Positions 1-9,127 of a DNA stretch of 43,830 bases are shown piece after piece; positions within the stretch are counted from its first letter, which is position 1; each line of letters begins with the position of its first letter. Both the position numbers and the translations under genes were made by a program. The stretch is from Rhodospirillales bacterium (GTDB lineage Bacteria > Pseudomonadota > Alphaproteobacteria > Acetobacterales > Acetobacteraceae). Under the pieces are notes generated by a model. The model searched no databases. It was not told where the DNA came from and worked only from the letters and a program-made list of their open reading frames with translations. Location: positions 1-43,830 of the forward strand of contig JANYDF010000137.1 in the NCBI GenBank assembly GCA_025359905.1, given 5' to 3'.

Positions 1-651
1 CAGCACGGCACCATTGACGCGCAGCGCGTTGGCGGCGGCTTCCTCGCCGAGCGGCACTTCCAGCACGCGCAATCCGGCGAACAATCCGGACACGGCGAGC
101 CGGGCGGTGGACAACACCGTGTCGTCATCCAGCAGCGAGCAGTCGGATTTGAAATGCAGTACGCCCGGCGGGGTGTGCACGATTTGCGCAGCGCGGCCCA
201 ATGCGCCCAGCGCCGCGACCAACGCCTCGGCCCCATCCGCATCGGTGCGCGCCGAGCGGCCAACTAGCACCCGGTCCGGCAGCACGAGCACGTCGCCGCC
301 GTCGGCAAAGCCGGTCTCCAATTCCAGCACGCGCGCGAAGCGGCGGCGCAGCGCCGGGGCAATCGCCGCCGTCTCGCCGAACCGGCTCGCGGCGCCGGGA
401 CGCAGCAGGATCGCACCTTCGGGGAACACCAGCGCCGGGTCCTCGACAAAGATGGCGTCCGGGAACGCCTCCAGCGGCGGCAGCCGTTCGACGGTGACCC
501 CTTCGGCGGTCAGCGCGGCCACATAGGCATCGTGCTCGGCGCGAATTCCGGTAAGCGTTGGTGCTCCGCGATCCTCGGCGCGCAACCCGCTCACCACCGA
601 CGCCGCCGGTTCGCGGACCAGGGCGTTGTCGAATTCGAATACGGCAGGCAT
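1..651 (-). CDS. N(G),N(G)-dimethylarginine dimethylaminohydrolase (dimethylargininase), C-terminus cut by window edge
   Basis: The minus frame from the ATG at 651 stays open to base 1 (217 codons), so the stop lies outside the window. The protein reads as a dimethylargininase of the amidinotransferase fold, which hydrolyses methylated arginine to citrulline and methylamines. Visible family motifs are FVEDPALVFPEGAILLRPGA near residues 72-91, a GGDVLVL strand, and VLHFKSDC, which holds the catalytic-triad histidine. The nucleophilic cysteine of this family lies near the C-terminus and cannot be checked here. The gene starts 13 bases after the LysE-type gene and is probably the last or next-to-last gene of the copA operon. 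An arginine deiminase-like relative is the main alternative. Confidence 0.85.
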   Translation of the reverse strand, partial: MPAVFEFDNALVREPAASVVSGLRAEDRGAPTLTGIRAEHDAYVAALTAEGVTVERLPPLEAFPDAIFVEDPALVFPEGAILLRPGAASRFGETAAIAPALRRRFARVLELETGFADGGDVLVLPDRVLVGRSARTDADGAEALVAALGALGRAAQIVHTPPGVLHFKSDCSLLDDDTVLSTARLAVSGLFAGLRVLEVPLGEEAAANALRVNGAVL

Positions 652-664
652 TGGCGTTTCCTGT

Positions 665-1309
665 TCAGCCCCAAAGGCGCAGCGCGGAAGTCGCGGCAAA
701 ATACAGCATCAAAGCTCCGGTCAACCCTTTGACCGCCATGTTCCAAAAGCGCCCGCCAGCGCGGCGGTGCAGCGCCACCACGCTGGCGCACCACAACACG
801 CCCCAGGTCATCGCGCCCACGATCACCGCCGCCGCCATCGCCAGCAAGGCAAGCGTGCCTGACCCGGCGATCTCGGGCCGTCCAACCGCAGCCAGCCAGA
901 ACGCCACGTTCCACGGGCTGCTCAGCGCCATGCCGAAGCCAAGCAAATAACTGGCGCGATGACTGTCGAACTTGCCCGGCCCGGCCGGGGCGGCAGCCGG
1001 CGGGGCGGTCAAATCGCGCCATGCGCCGCGCAGGAACATCACCGCCAGCACCAGCAGCAGCCCGATGCTCACCACGCCCATCGCCAGTTGCAGCGCCGGC
1101 GCGGTCAACAGCACGCCAATGCCAAGTGCCACCAGCACCGCCCAAATCCCGTCGCCGGTGCAAGCCCCCAGGATCACCCCGAAGCCTGCCCAAAAGCCGC
1201 GCGCCAGACAGCGGCGGGCAACCTCGGCATTGATCGGGCCGGGCGGCCACGCCACCGACCAGCCGAGCAGAAATCCGGTGCCGAGCAACGGCAAAATCGA
1301 GTCGTTCAT
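665..1309 (-). CDS. LysE/RhtB family amino-acid exporter
   Basis: A 214-residue, very hydrophobic protein with about six predicted membrane segments. The N-terminal GWSVAWPPGPINAEVARR stretch is the signature of the LysE/RhtB translocators, which export amino acids or derivatives from the cytoplasm. I chose the ATG at 1309 (MNDSILPLL). A longer frame to 1384 would overlap the end of the upstream gene and adds a non-hydrophobic, Arg-rich leader. The gene lies between the hydroquinone reductase (31-base gap) and dimethylargininase (13-base gap). Export of arginine, citrulline or a methylated derivative is a reasonable guess from that neighbour, but the substrate is not readable from the sequence. 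Confidence 0.85.
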   Translation of the reverse strand: MNDSILPLLGTGFLLGWSVAWPPGPINAEVARRCLARGFWAGFGVILGACTGDGIWAVLVALGIGVLLTAPALQLAMGVVSIGLLLVLAVMFLRGAWRDLTAPPAAAPAGPGKFDSHRASYLLGFGMALSSPWNVAFWLAAVGRPEIAGSGTLALLAMAAAVIVGAMTWGVLWCASVVALHRRAGGRFWNMAVKGLTGALMLYFAATSALRLWG

Positions 1310-1340
1310 CGCCAAGCAGCACCACGCTGGCGCTGCATGG

Positions 1341-2306
1341 TCAAGCGGGCGGCGGGACCAGTTTGCGCGCGGCGGGGGCGGCAAAATCCAGCACCGGGCC
1401 CAGCGGCACGATGCGCGCCGGGTTGATCAGTTCGTGGCTGGAAAAATAGTGCCGCTTGATGTGGTCGAAATCCACCGTCTCCGCGATGCCGGGCATCTGG
1501 TAGAACGCCCGCGTGTAATCCCACAGCGCCGGATAGTCGCTCAGGCGGCGCAGATTGCATTTGAAGTGGGCGTGATACACCGGATCGAACCGCACCAGCG
1601 TGGTGAACAGCCGGATGTCGGCCTCGGTCAGCCGCTCGCCGCACACGTAGGTTTGCCGCGCCAGCCGTTCTTCAAGCCAATCCAGCGTGTCGAACAGCGG
1701 TGGAATGGCGGCGTCGTAAGCGTCTTGCGTGCGGGCGAACCCGGCGCGGTACACGCCGTTGTTTAGCGTGCTGTAGACCCGCTCGTTCACCGTATCGATG
1801 TCGGCCCGCAGCACCGCCGGGTAGTAGTCGCCGGGCAGCGCCCCCAGACCGTCGAACGCCGCATTGAAAATGCGCAGAATATCGGCCGACTCGTTGTTGA
1901 CGATGCGGTTCTGCTGGGTGTCCCACAGCACCGGCACCGTCACCCGGCCGGAAAACGCCGCGTCGGCGCGGGCATATAACTGGTGCATATAGTCGACACC
2001 GGGCACCGGGCCGCGCACCACGCCTGGGCCATCGGCAAAAGTCCAGCCGTCCTCGCCCATCAGCCAGTGCACCACCGACAGGCCGATCATCCCTTCCAGC
2101 CCTTTCAGGCGGCGCAGGATCAGCGTGCGATGCGCCCACGGGCAAGCGAGCGAAATATACAAATGATAGCGCCCGGCTTGCGGCGGAAATGCGCCGCCCG
2201 GCGCGATGCTGTCGCGAAACGTGGCCGACGGGCGCTGGAACGCTCCGGCCGCTGTGGGAAACGCGCGCTCATCGCGCAGCCAAACCCCGCCGGCCATCCG
2301 CCCCAT
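1341..2306 (-). CDS. yqjG: Glutathionyl-hydroquinone reductase (Xi-class GST, YqjG/ECM4 family)
   Basis: A 321-residue protein, the usual length for the family. The thioredoxin-fold half carries LACPWAHR with the catalytic Cys55, and the motif VNNESADILR follows. The helical half contains a conserved Tyr-rich stretch (ERVYSTLNNGVYRAGFA) and a C-terminal KRHYFSSH segment typical of this family. These enzymes reduce glutathionyl-hydroquinones and release glutathione in the cytoplasm. An AGGGA-type ribosome site sits 9 bases before the ATG at 2306 and overlaps the stop of the preceding monooxygenase-like gene, so the two are probably translated from one message. Placement downstream of a copper ATPase suggests a role in redox damage repair; that is inference. 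Confidence 0.92.
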   Translation of the reverse strand: MGRMAGGVWLRDERAFPTAAGAFQRPSATFRDSIAPGGAFPPQAGRYHLYISLACPWAHRTLILRRLKGLEGMIGLSVVHWLMGEDGWTFADGPGVVRGPVPGVDYMHQLYARADAAFSGRVTVPVLWDTQQNRIVNNESADILRIFNAAFDGLGALPGDYYPAVLRADIDTVNERVYSTLNNGVYRAGFARTQDAYDAAIPPLFDTLDWLEERLARQTYVCGERLTEADIRLFTTLVRFDPVYHAHFKCNLRRLSDYPALWDYTRAFYQMPGIAETVDFDHIKRHYFSSHELINPARIVPLGPVLDFAAPAARKLVPPPA

Positions 2307-2318
2307 GCGCTGAATTCC

Positions 2319-2690
2319 CTAAACGAACTCCGCCGCCGTTACGCGATCATCCGCCGCCGCGCAATTGGTGCCGCTGACCCACACCACGCAGCATGGCGCG
2401 CAATCGTGCTTGCTGGCCATCGCGGTCAGTTCGGCCGCGTAGCTGCGCCCGGCCGGGCTGTCCTTCATCTCGGCGTAATGCCGGTCGCATTGCCATTGCG
2501 AGTAGACGATCACCTGCCCGCGCTCCTGGCTGACATGGATCGCGGCACTGATGAAGCCCGGCATCCGGCTGGCATGGCGGCGGGTGAAATCCTGCACCGC
2601 CGCCACCACGCTCGGCCCGGTCGCGCGGGTGACCGCGAAGGTATCGATGGCGGTGAACAACTCCGCCTCGTCGTCAATGCGTGCTTGCAT
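2319..2690 (-). CDS. Antibiotic biosynthesis monooxygenase (ABM) domain protein
   Basis: A 123-residue single-domain protein. The pattern of an early strand (ELFTAIDTFAV), RRHASRMPGFISAAIHVS and VIVYSQWQ is that of the dimeric ABM-type ferredoxin-like fold, found in small cofactor-free monooxygenases and in heme-degrading or quinol-handling enzymes. The start chosen (MQARIDDEAEL, 2690) gives a normal-sized domain; the open frame continues upstream into copA and is not coding there. Three cysteines near the C-terminus (HDCAPCCVV) are unusual for a simple ABM domain and could bind metal, which would fit the gene following copA by 32 bases. The substrate is unknown. Confidence 0.75.
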   Translation of the reverse strand: MQARIDDEAELFTAIDTFAVTRATGPSVVAAVQDFTRRHASRMPGFISAAIHVSQERGQVIVYSQWQCDRHYAEMKDSPAGRSYAAELTAMASKHDCAPCCVVWVSGTNCAAADDRVTAAEFV

Positions 2691-2722
2691 GGTCCGTGCC
2701 CCGCTGTCGTGTCGCGCCAAGC

Positions 2723-4933
2723 CTACCGCACTGCAGCGGAAAGCCCAACCTTGGGCCGCCATCGCCGCAACAACAATGCGTTGGCCACCACGCTGACGCT
2801 GCTGAACGCCATGGCCGCCCCGGCCAGCACCGGGCTGAGCAAACCAGCCGCCGCCAGCGGGATACCGATGACATTGTAAGCGAAGGCCCAGAACAGACCC
2901 TCGCGAATTTTCGTCCATGTTCGGCGCGAGATGTCGATGGCGTCGGCCACCAGCGCCGGATCGCCGCGCATCAGCGTGATCCCGGCGGTGCTCATTGCCA
3001 CGTCGGTGCCGCTGGCCATGGCAAAGCCGATATCGGCGGCGGCCAATGCGGGCGCATCGTTGATGCCGTCGCCGACCATCGCCACGACCGCGTGCTGCCG
3101 CAGTGCTGCGATTTTTGCCGCCTTGCCATCGGGCAGCAGACCGGCAAACACCTCGTCGATACCCACCGCCCGGCCCACCGCTGCCGCAGCACCGGCGTTA
3201 TCGCCGGTCAGCATCACGCTGCGCACCCCGAGCGCGCGCAACCGCGCCACGGCACCCGCCGCCGCCGGTTTGGCGGTATCGCCAAACGCCACAAGTCCCA
3301 ACAGACGCGGCGCGGCGCCGCTCTCGCCCAGCCACGACACGGTATTACCCGCCTCGGCCAGCGCCGCCGCAGCCTGCGCCAGCCCGGACGCTTCGATGCC
3401 GGCGCCGCGCACCAGGGCTTCGGTGCCGAACAACAACGCGCGGCCCTGCACGCTGCCGGACACGCCCTGCCCCGGCAAAGCGCGGAAAGCGCTGACTGGC
3501 GGCAGCGCTTCGGCGGTGTGCTGGCGCAGCGCCTGGGCCAGCGGATGCTCGCTGCTGGCCTGCAAAGCTGCTGCAAGCCGCAGCACCTCGGCCGGCGCGC
3601 TGCCCTCGGCTGCCTGGATATCGGTGACCCGCAGCTTGCCCTCGGTCAAGGTGCCGGTTTTGTCGAACGCCACCAGGGTCACCGCGTGCGCCAGTTCCAG
3701 CGCCGCCGCGTCGCGGATCAGGATGCCGGCCCGCGCCGCCGCCCCGGTGCCCGCAATGATCGCGGCGGGCGTGGCCAGCCCCAGCGCGCACGGGCAGGCA
3801 ATCACCAGCACCGCCACAGCGGTCAGCATCGCGTGCGCGAAGCTTGCCCCCGCCACCAGCCAGGCAATCAACGTCAATAGCGCAATAGCCAACACAACCG
3901 GTACGAACACCGCGCTCACGCGGTCGGCGAGACGCTGCACCGGAGCCTTGGAGGCCTGGGCACCCTCCACCAGCCGCACGATGCGCGCCAGCATGCTCTC
4001 GGCCCCCACGGCGGTCACCGCCACGCTCAGCGCGCCATTGCCGTTCATCGACCCGCCGGTGACGAGCAACCCGGCGGATTTCTCGACCGGCAGGCTTTCG
4101 CCGGTCAGCATCGATTCGTCGACCGCACTTTCGCCCGCAATCACCCGGCCATCGGCCGGAATGCGCTCGCCCGGCCGGATCAGCATGGTGTCGCCGAGGC
4201 GCAGCGTCTCCAGCGCCACCATTGTCTCCGCGCCGTCGCGCAGCACCCGCGCCGTATCCGGCCGCAAGGCCATCAGGGCGCGGATGGCCGACGCGGTTTG
4301 CCCTTTGGCGCGGGATTCCAGGAACTTGCCAAGCAGCACAAAGGTGACGATCAGCGCCGAGGATTCAAAATACAGCGTCGGCATATGCCCGGCGTGGGCG
4401 GACAGCAGCGTCACCACGCTGAGGCCGAACGCCGCCGACGTGCCGATAGCGATCAGCAAATCCATGTTGCCGCTCAGCGCGCGCGCCGCTTTCCAGCCGG
4501 CCACATAAAACCGCGCCGCCAGCCAGAATTGGATGGGGGCTGCCAAGGCGAATTGCACCCAGCCGGGCAGCATGAACGGCAAGCCGAGCAGGTCGGCGGC
4601 CATGCTGACGATCAACGGGGCCGACAAGGCCGCCGCCGCAATCAGGTGGCGCAACTCCGCGCGCCGCACCGCTTCCGTCCGCCGTGCCGCTTCGGCTGCC
4701 GACGGTACCCGCATGGCATCGTAACCCGCCGCCCGAACCGCCTGCACCAAGGCCGCCACATCCGGGCGCAAGCCGATCACCCGCGCCCGCTCGGTCGCCA
4801 GGTTCACCGCGACATCCGATACGCCCGGAGCACGCAGCAAGGCACGCTCCACCCGCCGCACGCAGGACGCGCAGGTCATGCCTTCGATCGCCAGTTCAAG
4901 CTCGGTCTCGTTGTCCGCCACGCGCGCGTCCAT
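2723..4933 (-). CDS. copA: Copper-translocating P1B-type ATPase
   Basis: A 736-residue heavy-metal P-type ATPase that exports Cu(I) from the cytoplasm. Order of parts: one N-terminal HMA domain (GMTCASC, about residues 18-24), membrane helices, an actuator domain (TGES), the metal-path motif CPC in ACPCALG near residue 380, the phosphorylation motif DKTGT near 424, and the hinge [10 protein letters not shown] near 622. CPC plus the single GMTCxxC domain indicates Cu(I) rather than Zn/Cd specificity. Two ATGs are possible. The second (4933) is preferred because GAAGGG lies 7 bases before it; starting at 4939 adds two residues. It heads a leftward run of five closely spaced genes and diverges from the small chaperone gene at 5070. 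Confidence 0.95.
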   Translation of the reverse strand: MDARVADNETELELAIEGMTCASCVRRVERALLRAPGVSDVAVNLATERARVIGLRPDVAALVQAVRAAGYDAMRVPSAAEAARRTEAVRRAELRHLIAAAALSAPLIVSMAADLLGLPFMLPGWVQFALAAPIQFWLAARFYVAGWKAARALSGNMDLLIAIGTSAAFGLSVVTLLSAHAGHMPTLYFESSALIVTFVLLGKFLESRAKGQTASAIRALMALRPDTARVLRDGAETMVALETLRLGDTMLIRPGERIPADGRVIAGESAVDESMLTGESLPVEKSAGLLVTGGSMNGNGALSVAVTAVGAESMLARIVRLVEGAQASKAPVQRLADRVSAVFVPVVLAIALLTLIAWLVAGASFAHAMLTAVAVLVIACPCALGLATPAAIIAGTGAAARAGILIRDAAALELAHAVTLVAFDKTGTLTEGKLRVTDIQAAEGSAPAEVLRLAAALQASSEHPLAQALRQHTAEALPPVSAFRALPGQGVSGSVQGRALLFGTEALVRGAGIEASGLAQAAAALAEAGNTVSWLGESGAAPRLLGLVAFGDTAKPAAAGAVARLRALGVRSVMLTGDNAGAAAAVGRAVGIDEVFAGLLPDGKAAKIAALRQHAVVAMVGDGINDAPALAAADIGFAMASGTDVAMSTAGITLMRGDPALVADAIDISRRTWTKIREGLFWAFAYNVIGIPLAAAGLLSPVLAGAAMAFSSVSVVANALLLRRWRPKVGLSAAVR

Positions 4934-5069
4934 CGTCATCCCTTCGGGCCTGCTGCGTCAGATGGGGAGGCGTGCCATCGCGAGGTCAAGGGGCAGCATC
5001 GCGCACGGCGCGACTTGTGAAGCGACGGGCATCGGTCCCACCTAGCCGCAAAACCCGAGGAGCCAGCCA

Positions 5070-5264
5070 ATGCTGCAACTACAGGTGAGCGGAATGGATT
5101 GCGGCCACTGCGTGCGCGCGGTGAGCGGCGCGGTGCAAGCGGTGCCGGGCACCGAAAGCGTCAGCGTCGATCTTGCGAGCGGCACCGTGCGGATCGAGGG
5201 CGCGCCCGATCTGGCCGCCGTGCGCGCCGCCATCGAGGACGAAGGCTACAAAGTTACCGGCTAA
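5070..5264 (+). CDS. copZ: Heavy-metal-associated domain copper chaperone (CopZ-like)
   Basis: A 64-residue stand-alone HMA domain with the metal-binding loop GMDCGHC at residues 8-14. It is expected to carry Cu(I) in the cytoplasm and deliver it to the CopA ATPase encoded divergently 136 bases away. The start at 5070 is supported by GAGGAG 8 bases upstream. The His in CGHC replaces the more usual x-S or x-N pair, so tuning of copper affinity is possible. The stop codon at 5262-5264 overlaps the nrsF stop on the other strand by three bases within CTAA, so the two genes end tail to tail. Confidence 0.93.
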   Translation: MLQLQVSGMDCGHCVRAVSGAVQAVPGTESVSVDLASGTVRIEGAPDLAAVRAAIEDEGYKVTG

Positions 5265-5920
5265 CCAGCGCTGGGGCTTACCGGCCGCAGCACAACGCTG
5301 CCAACCATCGCATCCACCGCAACCACCAGCCCGGCCGCGCCGAAATTCCACAGCAGCACGATGGCCGAGGCGTCGTACTGGTGCAGCAGCGTCAGCGCGC
5401 AGGCCGTCAACGCGCCAGCCGCGACGCTGCCCGCCAGCACGGCGGCGCGCGGACGCAGCCGGGCCGAGCGGCGCAGCATCCAGAACATCGCCACGCTCAG
5501 CGGCGCGAAACTCAGCAGCAGCGTGCGCAAACAGCGCGGCCCTTCGGCCGGGTCGAGCGGCACGCTGTCGATGGGCACCCAATGCGCCAGACAGCCATAG
5601 CCCACTGTGGCGAACCAAATGGCTGCACTTGGCACCGGCAGCAGCAGCCACAGCCGGGAGCGATCCGGCAGGCTGAGCTGGAACGCCGCCAGCGCCGCCG
5701 CCGCACCGGTCAGCAAGGCTGCGGCGAACCCGGCGCAATAGGAAAACTGCGTCAGCCGCACGGCCAGATCGGCGCGCGTGCCCAGCACGGCCGCCAGCGC
5801 CGCGATGATGGCGCACGCCAGCCCGAGCCAAACGGCGGCGCGCGCCAGCGGCGGCCACGCCCGGCGCACCGGGGCGGCACGCGCGGCCAAAGCCTCGATC
5901 AGGTCCGGTGTCGTGCTCAT
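5261..5920 (-). CDS. nrsF: NrsF-type (DUF1109) membrane anti-sigma factor
   Basis: A 219-residue protein with six evenly spaced hydrophobic segments (about 26-46, 57-80, 89-109, 130-150, 158-180, 186-206). The layout and sequence flavour are those of DUF1109/NrsF proteins, inner-membrane anti-sigma factors that hold SigF-type ECF sigma factors inactive. Cys110 and Cys130 flank the loop between helices 3 and 4. In the Caulobacter protein conserved cysteines are, from memory, important for sensing metal or oxidative stress. The ATG overlaps the stop of the sigma factor gene by four bases (ATGA), which indicates translational coupling. Family assignment comes from topology plus partner gene. Confidence 0.85.
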   Translation of the reverse strand: MSTTPDLIEALAARAAPVRRAWPPLARAAVWLGLACAIIAALAAVLGTRADLAVRLTQFSYCAGFAAALLTGAAAALAAFQLSLPDRSRLWLLLPVPSAAIWFATVGYGCLAHWVPIDSVPLDPAEGPRCLRTLLLSFAPLSVAMFWMLRRSARLRPRAAVLAGSVAAGALTACALTLLHQYDASAIVLLWNFGAAGLVVAVDAMVGSVVLRPVSPSAG

Positions 5921-6492
5921 GCGCCGTGCTCCGCCGCACCCAGCAGCGCGCGCAGCCGCTTCATCGCACGGTGGGTGGCCACCTTGAGTGCCGCGACCGA
6001 CATTCCGCTGATGGCTTGCGCCTGCTCCAACGACATCTCCTGCAACTTCAGCAACTGTACCGCCGTCCGCTGACCGTCCGGCAGCCCGGCCAGCGCCGCA
6101 TGCAGCGCGGGGGCATCGGCGGCCATGTCATCCTGCTTCGCTGCGGCGGCGAAAAAGGTTTCATGCTCTGGGCCGATGGCAACCTCGCGTCCGTGCGTGC
6201 GGCCCTGGCGGCGCAGGCGGTCGGCGATGCGGTGCCGGGCAATCCCGCCGAGCCACGGCTTGAATGGCCGCGCCGGGTCGAACAGCGCGCGGGTTTCATG
6301 CAGCGTCAACAGAATGTCCTGCACCGCGTCCTCGATATCGGCCGGGCGGCGAAACGCCCGCGCGGCCAGCGCGCGGGCATACGGTGTCACCGCCAGCAAC
6401 AGCGCACGGTACGCCGCGCGGTCGCCAGCCTGCGCCGCCGCCATCAAGGCTGACCAATCGTCGGGTCCGGTAGGTGGGCCGGGCAACGTCAA
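5917..6492 (-). CDS. sigF: ECF sigma factor, SigF-like
   Basis: An ECF sigma factor with region 2 (ALMAAAQAGDRAAYRALL .. DIEDAVQDILLTLHETRALFD .. PWLGGIARHRIADRLRR) and region 4 (LPDGQRTAVQLLKLQEMSL .. MSVAALKVATHRAMKRLR). It would direct RNA polymerase to stress promoters when released by the coupled NrsF. The open frame extends to a GTG at 6558. That version would swallow the promoter at 6500-6525 of the divergent gene and adds a leader unlike the family, so I prefer the TTG at 6492, which has AAGG 10-11 bases upstream; a TTG at 6486 and an ATG at 6444 are other options. The stop overlaps the nrsF start. Confidence 0.88.
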   Translation of the reverse strand: MTLPGPPTGPDDWSALMAAAQAGDRAAYRALLLAVTPYARALAARAFRRPADIEDAVQDILLTLHETRALFDPARPFKPWLGGIARHRIADRLRRQGRTHGREVAIGPEHETFFAAAAKQDDMAADAPALHAALAGLPDGQRTAVQLLKLQEMSLEQAQAISGMSVAALKVATHRAMKRLRALLGAAEHGA

Positions 6493-6499
6493 TTTCTGC

Positions 6500-6525
6500 G
6501 TAACCTTTGCGCGGGCGGCAGCGAA
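6500..6525 (+). promoter_or_regulatory. SigF-type promoter for the thioredoxin/ccdA pair
   Basis: GTAACC at 6500-6505, a 16-base spacer, then CGAA at 6522-6525. This matches, base for base, the SigF promoter consensus I recall from Caulobacter (GTAACC-N16-CGAA). It lies 36 bases before the thioredoxin-like start codon at 6562 and points at it, with the sigF-like gene directly on the other side. I noticed no second match with the right spacing in either orientation elsewhere in the window. Confidence 0.75.
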
Positions 6526-6561
6526 CCATGGGTCATGCGTCCAATACAAGGAACCCACGCG

Positions 6562-6960
6562 ATGCGCCGCAAGCAGTTCATCCTCGCCGCCCTTGCCGCC
6601 TTAGCCGGTCTGATCGCCGCCCCGCAAGCCCGCGCTGCCACCGAGTTGCCGTTCAGCGCCGTCGCGTTCGCGGCTGCTCAGAAGGCCGGCAAGCCGATTC
6701 TGGTGGATGTTTGGGCAAGCTGGTGCCCGACCTGTGCGCGGCAAGCGCCGATCCTGAAGACACTGGCCGCCGATCCGGCAAACGCCGAGCTCACCATCTT
6801 CCGGCTCGACTTCGACGCCCAGCGCGAGATGGTTCATGTGCTCGGCGCGCGGATGCAAAGCACGCTGATCGCGTTCCACGGCATGACGGAGACGGCGCGC
6901 TCGGTTGGCGACACGCAGGCCGGCAGCATCGCGGCACTGGTGGCAAGCTGCCAGAAGTAA
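6562..6960 (+). CDS. Secreted thioredoxin-like protein
   Basis: A 132-residue protein with a Sec signal peptide (MRRKQF, then a hydrophobic core, ending in ARA at about residue 25) and a thioredoxin fold with the active site WCPTC (Cys55, Cys58). It should act in the periplasm as a thiol reductase or oxidase, probably receiving electrons from the CcdA-like membrane protein encoded 25 bases downstream. I use the ATG at 6562 because it begins a clean signal peptide. An upstream ATG at 6535 adds nine residues and sits right at the expected transcription start of the SigF promoter. DsbD C-terminal domains and TlpA-like proteins are the nearest functional analogues. Confidence 0.88.
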   Translation: MRRKQFILAALAALAGLIAAPQARAATELPFSAVAFAAAQKAGKPILVDVWASWCPTCARQAPILKTLAADPANAELTIFRLDFDAQREMVHVLGARMQSTLIAFHGMTETARSVGDTQAGSIAALVASCQK

Positions 6961-6985
6961 GGTCAGCGCCGGTAGGTATATCGCC

Positions 6986-7714
6986 ATGACACTCAGTTTC
7001 GGCAGCGCCGGGTTCGGTCTGCTCGCCGGCGTGCTGTCCACGTTGTCGCCCTGCGTGCTGCCGATCCTGCCGCTGGTGCTGGGCGGTGCCGTGGCAGCGC
7101 ACCGCTTCGGCATGCTGGCGCTGGCCGCCGGGCTGGTGCTGTCGTTCACCGGCGTCGGGCTGTTCGTCGCCACCGTGGGGTTTTCGCTCGGGCTGACCGG
7201 CGATTTGTTCCGCGCCGTCTCGGCGGTCCTGCTGGCCGGTATGGGCGTGGTGCTGCTGAGCGGCGCGCTGCAAGACCGCTTGGCCTTCGCCGCCTCCGGC
7301 GTGGGCGATGCGGGCAACCGGCTGCTGGCGCGCGTCGCCCCGTCTGGCCTCGGCGGCCAGTTCGCCATCGGGGTGATCCTGGGCGCCGTGTGGAGCCCGT
7401 GCGTCGGCCCGACGCTGGGCGCCGCCTCGGTGCTGGCGGCGCAGGGCGAGAGCCTTGGCGCGGTGGCGTTCACCATGGCGGCATTCGGCCTGGGTGCGGC
7501 GCTGCCGCTGTTGCTGGTTGGGTCATTGTCGCGGGAGGCGCTGCGGCGCTGGCGCGGGCGGATGCTCGGCGCAGGCAAATCGGGCAAATACGCGCTCGGC
7601 GTGGGCGCGCTGGCGGTGGCGCTGCTGATTCTGACCGGTGCTGACCGGGGCCTGGAAGCCGCCGTGGTCGCCGCCTCGCCGGACTGGCTGACCAATTTGA
7701 CCACGCGGTTCTGA
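6986..7714 (+). CDS. ccdA: CcdA/DsbD-type membrane thiol-electron transporter
   Basis: A 242-residue membrane protein with six predicted helices. The paired motifs [11 protein letters not shown] (Cys23) and [10 protein letters not shown] (Cys139) are the redox cysteines of the CcdA/DsbD membrane domain, which moves reducing equivalents from cytoplasmic thioredoxin to the periplasm. The frame is open further upstream to 6905, but the ATG at 6986 matches the family N-terminus and avoids overlapping the thioredoxin-like gene. The two genes form a natural pair: membrane carrier plus periplasmic thioredoxin. No cytochrome c maturation genes are nearby, so a stress-repair role is more likely than general cytochrome maturation. 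Confidence 0.88.
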   Translation: MTLSFGSAGFGLLAGVLSTLSPCVLPILPLVLGGAVAAHRFGMLALAAGLVLSFTGVGLFVATVGFSLGLTGDLFRAVSAVLLAGMGVVLLSGALQDRLAFAASGVGDAGNRLLARVAPSGLGGQFAIGVILGAVWSPCVGPTLGAASVLAAQGESLGAVAFTMAAFGLGAALPLLLVGSLSREALRRWRGRMLGAGKSGKYALGVGALAVALLILTGADRGLEAAVVAASPDWLTNLTTRF

Positions 7715-7779
7715 GGCGGCTCGCTTCACTGGCACGAAGTCTGCTTAACTCGCGGGGCAATCGTCTCCGTGAGGCCCTC

Positions 7780-8841
<1,062 letters not shown>

Positions 8842-9097
8842 ACGGCTGGCCGCGTCAGTACGTCTCGGGCCGCATGCAGACGTGCCACCCAAATGGCAAC
8901 TATCGATACTACAAGTCTCAGCAATGTTTGCGGCAATGCAGCCGTTAATCATACATCGCAACGCGCGGCGTATTGTCACACGCGCCGTCAGCTTGCTGTC
9001 AGGTAAATTTTAGTAGACCTCGGATGAACAGCGGCTCTGCGGTCCGTGCGGCGGACAGCAGTACGCGGGATGATGGCCGCCACCGAGGGAGTTCAGA

Positions 9098-9121
9098 ATG
9101 GCACGGGTGAGACAGATGTAG
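9098..9121 (+). other. Seven-codon upstream mini-ORF in frame with xoxF
   Basis: A strong ribosome site (GAGGGAG, ending at 9091) is followed by ATG at 9098, seven codons (MARVRQM) and TAG at 9119-9121. Six bases later comes the xoxF ATG at 9128, in the same frame. The best ribosome-binding sequence therefore serves the mini-ORF, and xoxF would depend on re-initiation or coupling. Alternatively the stop interrupts what was a longer signal peptide. Confidence 0.45.
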
Positions 9122-9127
9122 CGCCGG

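Noticed and set aside
14-526. Plus-strand open frame over the first 500 bases
   Set aside because: The minus strand encodes an unmistakable dimethylargininase; the plus frame is Ser/Thr/Pro-rich shadow sequence.
2931-4508. Long plus-strand open frame opposite copA (525 codons)
   Set aside because: Its composition is the typical Ala/Ser shadow of a GC-rich gene, and copA motifs are complete on the other strand.
4940-5069. CueR/MerR-type operator between copA and copZ
   Set aside because: A minus-strand TTGACC (4984-4989) is present, but no dyad with the expected spacing and no convincing -10 follows it.
8883-8898. TGCCA-N6-TGGCA palindrome upstream of xoxF
   Set aside because: Five-base arms are easily found by chance in this composition, and no LysR-type gene is linked; kept only as a note.
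8874-8948. 24-codon Cys-containing ORF before xoxF, considered as a PqqA-like peptide
   Set aside because: It lacks the Glu-x3-Tyr motif of PqqA and has no good ribosome site.
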